From contig PXEC01000026.1 of the NCBI GenBank assembly GCA_003566255.1, positions 1-5,523 on the forward strand: 5,523 bases of DNA. Direction: 5' to 3'. The translations under genes and the position numbers were made by a program. Origin of the DNA: Candidatus Peregrinibacteria bacterium (GTDB lineage Bacteria; Patescibacteriota; Gracilibacteria; UBA1369; LOWO2-01-FULL-3). The notes under the pieces were generated by a model that saw only the letters and a program-made list of their open reading frames with translations, was not told where the DNA came from and did no database searches. This document shows, in pieces, positions 1-5,260 of this stretch. Numbering within the stretch: position 1 is the first letter of the stretch; each line of letters starts with the position of its first letter.

Positions 1-880
1 ATTGATTTGGCATCGAAGATGCTTGTACGTAAGATCCGTACGCAAGTGAAAATATCCCAACGATAAAGAGACTGATCGCAATCATAAGTCCCAGTCTTTT
101 CGGTGCTGAAATTAAGTTTTTAAACGCTAAATAAAGTTGTTCTTTAAAACGCATTCCATCCGTTAATGTACTGGGTGTAACACTGCGTTCTGGTTGTGCT
201 TTTAAGACCTTATCTTCACTAATTTCACCGTCAAAAAGTCGGATTCTACGGGTTGCGTAGGCTTTAACATGATCAAAGCTGTGCGTCACCATAATCACGA
301 GTTTATCTTCACTCACTTCTTTAAGAAGTTCGATAATTTTTTGACTGCTTTCTTTATCAAGATTTCCCGTTGGTTCATCCGCGAGAACTATTTTTGGTCT
401 GTTTATGAATGCTCTCGCTATTGCCGTTCTTTGCTTCTGGCCGCCCGACAGTTCATATACTTTGTTGTGTTTTTTTGCGGAGAGTTCCACTTCTTCTATC
501 AGTTTATCGGCTTCTTTTTCCATTTCTCCTCTATTTTTTCCATTCTGTGAAAAATAGGAGGGGAGTAATATATTTTTTTTGACTGTCAGAAAAGGTTCAA
601 GATTGAATTCCTGGAAGATAAATCCCACCTTTGAATTTCTGTATGCCGAAAGTTCTTTATCTCTATAGAGGCTTATATCTTTTTTATTTATGAAGATTGA
701 TCCTTCGGTTGGATAGTCTAATCCTCCTATCAGATTGAGGAGAGTTGATTTTCCGGACCCCGACGGCCCGACAAGCGCCACCAGTTCGCCTTCTTCCACT
801 TCAAGATTTACATCGATGAGGGCGTCCAGCGCGGTTTTCCCGGAAACGAATTTACGCGAAAGATTTTGTGTTTCAATCAT
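1..880 (-). CDS. MacB-like ABC transporter, ATPase domain fused to permease (3' end outside window)
   Basis: The first 293 residues are visible and the frame stays open to the window edge. An ABC ATPase domain covers about residues 1-225. It has Walker A GPSGSGKS (38-45), Q-loop Q90 in GFIFQEFNL, signature LSGGQKQR (144-151), Walker B with catalytic Glu in VLADEPTGNLD (165-175), and H-loop H200 in MVTHSFDHV. This is the MacB/LolD/FtsE class of ATPase. After a linker, residues 245-263 (RFKEQLYLAFKNLISAPKR) resemble the segment that precedes the first helix of MacB/FtsX permeases, and about 263-285 form a hydrophobic helix. The gene is therefore a MacB-type fusion, with an extracytoplasmic domain and three more helices expected beyond the window. 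Such proteins work as mechanotransmission exporters of peptides, lipoproteins or drugs; the substrate here is unknown. The ATG at 880 begins the usual MIETQNLSRKF lead-in. It has no Shine-Dalgarno, and an extended -10 box lies 7 nt upstream. The TIM-barrel gene ends 35 bp upstream. Confidence 0.9.
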   Translation of the reverse strand, partial: MIETQNLSRKFVSGKTALDALIDVNLEVEEGELVALVGPSGSGKSTLLNLIGGLDYPTEGSIFINKKDISLYRDKELSAYRNSKVGFIFQEFNLEPFLTVKKNILLPSYFSQNGKNRGEMEKEADKLIEEVELSAKKHNKVYELSGGQKQRTAIARAFINRPKIVLADEPTGNLDKESSQKIIELLKEVSEDKLVIMVTHSFDHVKAYATRRIRLFDGEISEDKVLKAQPERSVTPSTLTDGMRFKEQLYLAFKNLISAPKRLGLMIAISLFIVGIFSLAYGSYVQASSMPNQ

Positions 881-887
881 CGGGGGG

Positions 888-899
888 ATTGTAGCACAT
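888..899 (-). promoter_or_regulatory. Extended -10 promoter, probably leaderless, for the ABC transporter gene
   Basis: On the minus strand the gap reads ATGTGCTACAAT then CCCCCCG then the ATG. TGC-TACAAT is an extended -10 (TGn + TAnAAT), with the hexamer at 888-893. Only 7 nt separate the hexamer from the ATG at 880, so transcription should begin at or next to the A of the start codon. No convincing -35 lies 16-18 bp upstream; that stretch runs into the stop codon of the previous gene. The same core occurs at 1719-1730. Confidence 0.6.
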
Positions 900-915
900 T
901 TTCAAAGCGTTTCCT

Positions 916-1695
916 CTATTTTTCTTCGGGCTCTTCCTCCTTTTCGGCTTGTACGTTCGTGTAATACTTATCAAAATATTTTTTGGCTCTTTCCAGCTCT
1001 TCTATGACTTTATCGTCTTCTCCCGCGTGGAGATATTTTGGGAGGACTTTCAATGAGACCGCGCCCGGATATTTGTCTTGTTTAAGCTTTGTCAAAAAGC
1101 TTTCCAACGGCAAAATCCCTTCCTGAGGAGGCGCGTATTTTTTACCTTTGTAAAAGTTTGAAAGGTGAATGTGTACCAAACATTTTTTGAAGGCTGTGTA
1201 AGCTCTTATCAGGTCTTTTCTTTGTTCTCCTATTCTTGCCGTATCAAGTGATATGTGTTTGAAACTTTTCATTTCCGTTGTGCTTCCCATTGAGTGTTCC
1301 GGGATGAATCCCAAAAATGTTCCGGCGGGTGCATTTTCCAACGCTATTGATAGAAATTCTTTTTCTCTGAGCTTGGGGATTTCTTTTTTGTACCAGTTTG
1401 TCAGTTTGAAGTTTGTTATTTTTGGAGGTTGAAGGATAAGGACTTTCGCGCCGACTTTTTTTGTCAACTCTACTAATTCTTCCACCCTTTTTGTTGCTAT
1501 TTGTTTTGGAGCGGAAACGGCTTTTACAGGCAGATCGTATTCTTCGGTCAATCTTTTTACATAATCCGCGTTGAATGTGTCGTATAAACCGTAATTCACG
1601 CTTAAGTCTATTCCGTCGTAACCGGCTTTTTTGGTAAGTTCGAAAATTCTATTGAGACCGTAGCCTTGCAATGAATCTGTGCAGAGAAGTAGCAT
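916..1695 (-). CDS. Xylose-isomerase-like TIM-barrel protein (AP endonuclease 2 / sugar isomerase superfamily)
   Basis: This 259-residue protein has the order of motifs seen in the xylose isomerase-like TIM-barrel family (IolI/IolE, tagatose epimerase and endonuclease IV relatives). They are the beta-2 type motif AGYDGIDLSVNYG (24-36), LPVKAVSAPK (55-64), VLILQPPK (85-92), SIALENAPAG (116-125), KHISLDTARIG (146-156), LVHIHLSN (173-180), and the end strand AVSLKVLP (212-219). Members are usually metal-dependent isomerases or epimerases of sugars, or DNA-repair nucleases. E120, D151 and H175 or H177 match three of the usual metal ligands. The fourth, a Glu near the last strand, appears as K216, and the common HxxPGEG-like loop reads YAPPQEG (187-193). 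Activity is therefore doubtful or altered, and the substrate cannot be named. The tail (248-259) is rich in Glu and Lys. ATG 1695 is the first possible start, because an in-frame TAA lies at 1705-1707. An AGAGGAG stretch sits about 15 nt upstream, too far for a normal Shine-Dalgarno. Confidence 0.85.
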   Translation of the reverse strand: MLLLCTDSLQGYGLNRIFELTKKAGYDGIDLSVNYGLYDTFNADYVKRLTEEYDLPVKAVSAPKQIATKRVEELVELTKKVGAKVLILQPPKITNFKLTNWYKKEIPKLREKEFLSIALENAPAGTFLGFIPEHSMGSTTEMKSFKHISLDTARIGEQRKDLIRAYTAFKKCLVHIHLSNFYKGKKYAPPQEGILPLESFLTKLKQDKYPGAVSLKVLPKYLHAGEDDKVIEELERAKKYFDKYYTNVQAEKEEEPEEK

Positions 1696-1718
1696 GTTTG
1701 TTTTTTAAATGCTCCTCT

Positions 1719-1747
1719 ATTTTAGCACATCAAAATTTTGTTCGCAA
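1719..1747 (-). promoter_or_regulatory. Strong sigma-70-type promoter for the TIM-barrel gene
   Basis: On the minus strand a -35 box TTGCGA (1742-1747) is followed by exactly 17 bp and a -10 box TAAAAT (1719-1724), with an extended -10 TG at the normal place (TGCTAAAAT, 1719-1727). Transcription should start near 1711-1713, within or next to AGAGGAGC, giving a leader of about 16-18 nt. This is the best promoter match in the window. It starts 7 bp beyond the hairpin that closes the SLH gene, so the two genes are probably separate transcription units. Confidence 0.7.
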
Positions 1748-1753
1748 TGAAAG

Positions 1754-1785
1754 GGAGGCGCGGGCATTAAAGCCCGAACGCCTCC
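1754..1785 (-). terminator. Hairpin terminator at the end of the SLH gene, with the stop codon in its loop
   Basis: The arms GGAGGCG (1754-1760) and CGCCTCC (1779-1785), plus CGGGC (1761-1765) and GCCCG (1772-1776), give 12 base pairs interrupted by a 2-nt bulge (1777-1778) and a 6-nt loop (1766-1771). The TAA stop (1767-1769) lies in the loop, so the last SLH codons form one arm. On the minus strand only CTTTC follows the stem, so the U-tract is weak. It may terminate imperfectly or mainly protect the 3' end of the mRNA. Confidence 0.6.
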
Positions 1786-3908
1786 ACAATGATCTTTGCC
1801 GCTTCGGCACGTGTCAGGTTGTTTGAAGGTCCAAAATATCCCGTTGGATTTCCTTCCGCGTCGGAGTATCCGTTTACAAAGCCTTTTGATACCGCGAAGC
1901 TGAGATAGTGGATGTACCATCCTTCCGGGTTGATATCTTTGAAGTTGACCGAGGAATCGGATTTTCCGTGTTCTGCGATTTTTTCTTCCGCGTACTTGGC
2001 TAGAAGAATGACTTTGAGCGCTTCAACTCTGTTTATGTTATTTCCCGGCCTGAATGTTCCGTCATTATATCCTTCGACCCAGCCCTTTGACGCTGCGAGA
2101 GATACATAAGGTGTGTACCATTTTCCCTTTTCGACATCAATGAATGGATTATCTTCTTTTTCGGGGACTTTGAATGAGCAGCCTGTTACTATTTTTGTCA
2201 TTTCCGCTCTTGTGATTGGATTATTTGGCCCGAATAGGTTGAGTGATCTTCCATATGAATCCGTGTATCCGTGAACTCCGCATTTTTCTCTCAATATGTA
2301 TATGTATCCCTCTGCCCAGTGTCCTCTTGCGTCCTCAAACTCTACTAATTCCTCATGTGCGCTTGGGGGGTATCCCGGCTTGGTTGAGGGAGGATATTCT
2401 TTGGGAGGAAGCGGTTTTGTGAGGTCGTATGGGGGTATCGGGGGGAAAATTTTTCCCGGAAATGGTAGGCGTGGATGTGTTGGATCTTCCGGGTCGGTTG
2501 GATCTTCCGGGTCAGTTGGATCTTCCGGGTCAGTTGGGTCTTCCGGGTCAGTTGGATCTTCCGGGTCGGTTGGGTCTTCCGGGTCAGTTGGATCTTCAAT
2601 TTCCAGTTCCCAGCTTAGTCTGGGGTAATCGTTTCCATTCTCTATGTACCAGATTTCGTCAACGAGATCTTCCATTAGCGCCATGTTCCATTCTTCGTCC
2701 AGACCAACCGTGTTACTATTTGTAAATGTGTCGATTTCCTGCATTTCCGAGGTTGATTTTGGTTCGCCCTTTCCGGTATCACTTCGTCCGGAAGTCTCTT
2801 CGTCGTAAAAAGAATTGTTGATTTGGTTGAGTATTGGGGTGAGCCCGACCCATCCCACCAAGCCGCCGGCGTTATTTGGGCATGTTACGGATCCCGTGGA
2901 ATATGTTTTGTTTATTATGCTGGATTCGTCATTGGACTGACTTCCCGCTAGTCCTCCCACAAATCTTGTTCCTTTCACGTCACCCTCCGCGTAAGAGTTT
3001 TTTATTGTGCCTCTGGCGTTTCTGCCAACCAATCCTCCCACGTGGGAATAGCCTTCACTGATGGATGTTCCGGAATAAGATTCTTCTATTGTTCCGCTAT
3101 TTTCTCCTACTAATCCCCCCACCATCATGTTCTGAGCGATCACTTCCACCGTGTTTGCTGTATATGATCTTTTGATGCTTCCCACCGTGTTATTTCTGCC
3201 GATGAATCCTCCTACATATAGTGTGTCGGGACCGGATGATATTGAAGTATTGGTGACGGAAGAATCAACTATATTCCCCCAATTTTCTCCGATTAGTCCT
3301 CCCGCCAGATAGCTTTCCGAAAGGAGATTTTTATCTATATTTATTGTTCCGTGAGAAAAATGTGAATCTATGACGGTACTACCGTTAGAACTGGCTCCCG
3401 CTACTCCTCCAATCATGTATTCTCCGTTTATATCGCCGGAGACGTGGACATTTTTTATTGTGGAATTTGATCCGTTGTTCCCTGCTATTGAGCCGACCCA
3501 TCTTTGCCCGGTCACTTCAACTTTATCCATATTTAGCTTTTCTATCGTGGAGTTTCTTGTGTTTCCGAACAAGCCTACATAGATTGTTGAGGGCCTGTTT
3601 ATGTATAGGTTTGATATTGTTTTTTCATTTCCATCGAAGTTTCCTTCAAATTGGATAGAAGCTGTTCCAATCGGGTTCCAGCCCTCTCCGGTCGTGAATA
3701 TTTCTTTGTTCGCGGGGTTTGCGTAGGATGCGGTGTTATCGAAATCTAGATCGTTGATTAAAATATAATCCGCGCTTAGGTTGTTTCTTATGTTGTTAAG
3801 ATCTTCGATTGTCCGTATTTCTATGGGGTTTTGGGCGGAGGTTATTCCGGCCGTGTTCATGAATACCCCCATTATTATTAGCAGTCCGTAGGAAAGTAGC
3901 TTCTTCAT
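1767..3908 (-). CDS. Secreted modular surface protein: GLUG repeats, EDPTDP linker, three SLH domains
   Basis: This 713-residue exported protein is probably held on the cell surface. Residues 1-25 form a signal peptide (MKK, a hydrophobic core, likely cleavage after TSA at 23-25). Residues 29-103 match the usual lead-in of GLUG proteins (TIEDL, INDLDFD, GWNPIG, FEGNFDG). About nine GLUG-type motifs follow (VGLFG, VGGLVG, AGGLIG and similar, 111-352), forming a predicted beta-solenoid. A closing segment (365-433) ends in IWYIENGNDYPRLSW. Residues 438-479 are an acidic (EDPTDP)n linker and 480-516 a proline-rich spacer. Three SLH domains (about 524-578, 589-636, 656-710) carry ITRAE, INRVE and LTRAE, the motif that binds secondary cell-wall polymer. 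The solenoid is thus projected outward; its ligand is unknown. C543 and C577 both fall in SLH1 and might pair. ATG 3908 is the furthest upstream start, since an in-frame TAA lies 9 nt before it; no Shine-Dalgarno is present. Confidence 0.92.
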   Translation of the reverse strand: MKKLLSYGLLIIMGVFMNTAGITSAQNPIEIRTIEDLNNIRNNLSADYILINDLDFDNTASYANPANKEIFTTGEGWNPIGTASIQFEGNFDGNEKTISNLYINRPSTIYVGLFGNTRNSTIEKLNMDKVEVTGQRWVGSIAGNNGSNSTIKNVHVSGDINGEYMIGGVAGASSNGSTVIDSHFSHGTINIDKNLLSESYLAGGLIGENWGNIVDSSVTNTSISSGPDTLYVGGFIGRNNTVGSIKRSYTANTVEVIAQNMMVGGLVGENSGTIEESYSGTSISEGYSHVGGLVGRNARGTIKNSYAEGDVKGTRFVGGLAGSQSNDESSIINKTYSTGSVTCPNNAGGLVGWVGLTPILNQINNSFYDEETSGRSDTGKGEPKSTSEMQEIDTFTNSNTVGLDEEWNMALMEDLVDEIWYIENGNDYPRLSWELEIEDPTDPEDPTDPEDPTDPEDPTDPEDPTDPEDPTDPEDPTHPRLPFPGKIFPPIPPYDLTKPLPPKEYPPSTKPGYPPSAHEELVEFEDARGHWAEGYIYILREKCGVHGYTDSYGRSLNLFGPNNPITRAEMTKIVTGCSFKVPEKEDNPFIDVEKGKWYTPYVSLAASKGWVEGYNDGTFRPGNNINRVEALKVILLAKYAEEKIAEHGKSDSSVNFKDINPEGWYIHYLSFAVSKGFVNGYSDAEGNPTGYFGPSNNLTRAEAAKIIVEAFGL
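1779..2339 (-). other. Three SLH domains (cell-wall anchor) of the surface protein
   Basis: SLH1 (residues 524-578, bases 2175-2339) runs from FEDARGHWAEGYIYIL to ITRAEMTKIV. SLH2 (589-636, bases 2001-2144) has KGWVEGYNDGTFRPGNNI and INRVEALKVIL. SLH3 (656-710, bases 1779-1943) has SKGFVNGYSD and LTRAEAAKIIV. In known S-layer proteins, trimers of SLH domains bind pyruvylated secondary cell-wall polysaccharide. SLH1 lacks the usual charged turn and carries two cysteines, which is uncommon for this domain. The C terminus ends right after SLH3. Confidence 0.9.
2361..2471 (-). other. Proline-rich spacer with five diprolines
   Basis: Residues 480-516 of the surface protein link the EDPTDP repeat to the first SLH domain. 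Five PP pairs occur at 489-490, 492-493, 501-502, 506-507 and 514-515. Such stretches form extended stiff linkers and can slow ribosomes in the absence of elongation factor P, whose gene lies upstream in this window. Confidence 0.75.
2485..2592 (-). repeat. Six 18-bp tandem repeats encoding the EDPTDP linker
   Basis: Six head-to-tail copies of an 18-bp unit (plus strand tcttccgggtcNgttggN, N = a or g) start at 2485, 2503, 2521, 2539, 2557 and 2575, with degenerate copies at both ends. They differ only at unit positions 12 and 18, and both differences are synonymous third bases (Thr ACT/ACC and Asp GAT/GAC). The reading frame is kept because the unit is 6 codons. They encode EDPTDP hexapeptides in residues 438-479. 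Confidence 0.93.
2853..3578 (-). repeat. GLUG repeat array (nine motifs) in the surface protein
   Basis: Motifs begin at residues 111 (VGLFG), 138 (VGSIAG), 166 (IGGVAG), 202 (AGGLIG), 232 (VGGFIG), 263 (VGGLVG), 290 (VGGLVG), 317 (VGGLAG) and 347 (AGGLVG). The spacing is 27-36 residues. Between them recur I-x-x-S or N-S-Y/H/F segments such as TIEESYSGT and TIKNSYAEGD. This is the pattern of the GLUG family, found in bacterial surface adhesins and proteases. Repeats are diverged in DNA, so the array is old, unlike the 18-bp linker repeats. Confidence 0.85.
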
Positions 3909-3938
3909 ATGTTGAAGTTAGATTGTTTATGGCCGCGA

Positions 3939-3967
3939 AATATGACACAACTTGACTGGACGGTCAA
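3939..3967 (-). promoter_or_regulatory. Candidate promoter of the SLH protein gene, overlapping the serS stop codon
   Basis: On the minus strand TTGACC (3962-3967) is followed by 17 bp and CATATT (3939-3944, 4 of 6 matches to TATAAT). The -35 box covers the serS TGA stop (3964-3966). The predicted start near 3931-3933 gives a leader of about 24 nt with no Shine-Dalgarno. It suggests the surface protein gene can be transcribed apart from serS. Confidence 0.5.
3952..3967. repeat. Short inverted repeat over the -35 box of the SLH promoter
   Basis: TTGAC and GTCAA arms (3952-3956 and 3963-3967) flank a 6-nt centre, and one arm is the -35 box itself. It could be a small operator, but 5-bp arms arise easily by chance. 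It lacks a following T-run, so a terminator role for serS is unlikely. Confidence 0.25.
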
Positions 3968-5223
3968 TAGGTTTTTGGTGAGATCTCGCTTTGGCCTCCC
4001 ATGTAAGGTTGGAGAATTTTTGGGATTTGGACTGAGCCGTCTTTCTGTTGATAATTTTCCAGTATCGCGACTAATGTCCGAGGAATTGCGATTGCAGTTC
4101 CGTTTAGAGTGTGGACAAGGGCTTTGTTTCCTTCGGAGTCTTTGTATTTGATTGAAGCGCGGCGTGCCTGGAAGTCCGTGCAGTTTGAACAGGATGTCAG
4201 TTCTCTGAATTTGTTTTGAGTTGGGATCCAGACTTCTATGTCGTACTTTTTTGCGGCGGGGGCACCCAAATCACCGGCTGCTATATTTACAACCTGATAG
4301 GGAAGTTCCAAATCTTGGATTATTTCTTCTTCCAAGCCGAGTAGGAATTCATGTTCCTCTTCTGATTTTTCCGGATGGCAGAAGCTGAACATTTCCAGTT
4401 TGTCGAATTGATGGACTCTTATTATTCCGGCTGTGTCTTTTCCGTATGAGCCGGCTTCTCTGCGAAAGCATGTTGAAAATCCGCAATATCTTAGGGGGAG
4501 TTGTTTTTCTTCAAGGATTTCTTTGTGGTGAAGCATTGTGAGCGGGACTTCCGATGTACCCACAAGGAAAAGGTCTTCATCCGCTTGGTAGATTTCGTTT
4601 TTTTCCGCGGGGAAGAATCCCGTGGCGAACATGGCTTGTTCTTTTACCAAAACCGGGGGAATTACTGGAGAGAACCCTTTTGATATAAGTTTGTGAAGGA
4701 TGTGTTGGACAAGCGCGAATTCCAGAAGGACCGCTTCGTTTTTGAGGTAGTAAAAGCGCGCGCCGGAGGCGCGCGTTCCTCTTTCAATGTCTATTATGTC
4801 CAATTCTTTTCCCAGTGTTATGTGGTCTTTCGGTTCAAAGTCAAAATTTTTGGGTTCTCCGTGAGTTTTGAAGGGTTTGTTGTCTTCTTCCGTGCCGTCG
4901 GGAACGGAATCTAAAGGCGGATTGGGTACTGACGCGACAAGTTCGTCGATTTCTTTTTCCATCTGTGCGATTTCCGGCTCTATCAATTTTAACTCTTCTT
5001 TGACTTTTTTCATCTCTGCCAGCGTTTTTTCTTTGTCTTCGCTTGTTGCGATTTCTTTTGAAACACGGTTTTGTTCCGCTCGCAAGCTCTCCGCTTTTTG
5101 AAGTTTTTCTTTGCGTTTTTCGTAAAGGTCAACGATTTTATCAACTTCAATATGGACGTCCTTTCTTTTGGCGCCTCTTTTAATCAATCCCGGATTTTCA
5201 ATTATGAATTTTATGTCCTGCAT
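3964..5223 (-). CDS. serS: Seryl-tRNA synthetase
   Basis: Charges tRNA-Ser with serine in the cytoplasm, using ATP. The length of 419 residues is normal. Residues 1-105 form the N-terminal tRNA-binding arm, a long antiparallel coiled coil rich in Glu and Lys (about 30-97), followed by the typical VPNPPLDSVPDG turn (99-110). The class II catalytic core follows. Motif 1 covers about 154-190 (ASGARFYYL to GFSPVIPP), and the serine site has GTSEVPL (222-228). Motif 2 (253-279) has FRREAGSYGKDTAG and HQFDKLEMF. The serine-binding strand region is ELTSCSNCTDFQARR (341-355), and motif 3 (372-391) has NGTAIAIPRTLVAILENYQ with the ATP-binding Arg at 382. No key residue is missing. The start MQDIKFIIENP matches the standard SerRS beginning, so ATG 5223 is firm. 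It lies 23 bp after efp, with no Shine-Dalgarno in GTGAACC. Stop TGA. Confidence 0.97.
   Translation of the reverse strand: MQDIKFIIENPGLIKRGAKRKDVHIEVDKIVDLYEKRKEKLQKAESLRAEQNRVSKEIATSEDKEKTLAEMKKVKEELKLIEPEIAQMEKEIDELVASVPNPPLDSVPDGTEEDNKPFKTHGEPKNFDFEPKDHITLGKELDIIDIERGTRASGARFYYLKNEAVLLEFALVQHILHKLISKGFSPVIPPVLVKEQAMFATGFFPAEKNEIYQADEDLFLVGTSEVPLTMLHHKEILEEKQLPLRYCGFSTCFRREAGSYGKDTAGIIRVHQFDKLEMFSFCHPEKSEEEHEFLLGLEEEIIQDLELPYQVVNIAAGDLGAPAAKKYDIEVWIPTQNKFRELTSCSNCTDFQARRASIKYKDSEGNKALVHTLNGTAIAIPRTLVAILENYQQKDGSVQIPKILQPYMGGQSEISPKTY
4757..4775 (-). other. GC-only hairpin inside serS
   Basis: On the minus strand, CGCGCGCC and GGCGCGCG form an 8-bp perfect all-GC stem around a 3-nt TCC loop, then CTTTTA follows (4751-4756). 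It codes for the conserved TRASGARF stretch just before motif 1. It looks like an intrinsic terminator with a short U-run. During translation the ribosome would normally keep it open, so any role (pausing, attenuation) is inference. Confidence 0.5.
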
Positions 5224-5230
5224 GGTTCAC

Positions 5231-5260
5231 ATGATAGCGTTTTTGATCACGCTTTGCTAA
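5231..5260 (-). promoter_or_regulatory. Weak candidate promoter for serS
   Basis: The minus strand has TATCAT (5231-5236), 5 of 6 matches to the -10 consensus, ending 7 nt before the serS ATG, the same distance as at the ABC gene. TTAGCA (5255-5260) at 18 bp spacing is a poor -35 and lies within the last codons of efp. serS may instead be read through from efp. Confidence 0.3.

Noticed and set aside
1..300. Apparent codon-use shift in the 3' part of the ABC gene, as a sign of transfer
   Set aside because: TTA, AGT and ACA codons looked more frequent, but the TIM-barrel gene also uses TTA and the sample is too small to support it.
269..550. Plus-strand open frames opposite the ABC, TIM-barrel, SLH and serS genes
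   Set aside because: They are antisense shadows with low-complexity or Phe-rich translations and no domain signal.
1..880. Stand-alone LolD/FtsE ATPase
   Set aside because: The frame continues past the ATPase into a linker and a transmembrane helix with no stop, as in MacB fusions.
1717..1920. 67-codon minus-strand frame overlapping the end of the SLH gene
   Set aside because: It lies in another frame of the SLH3 domain and overlaps the terminator; no domain or independent start signal is visible.
2485..2592. CRISPR-like direct repeats
   Set aside because: Units are 18 bp with no spacers, and lie in frame inside a coding sequence.
2296..2628. Plus-strand open frame with Gly-Ser-Ser-Gly-Ser-Val repeats
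   Set aside because: It is the antisense shadow of the 18-bp repeats in the SLH gene, whose minus-strand frame has a signal peptide and recognisable domains.
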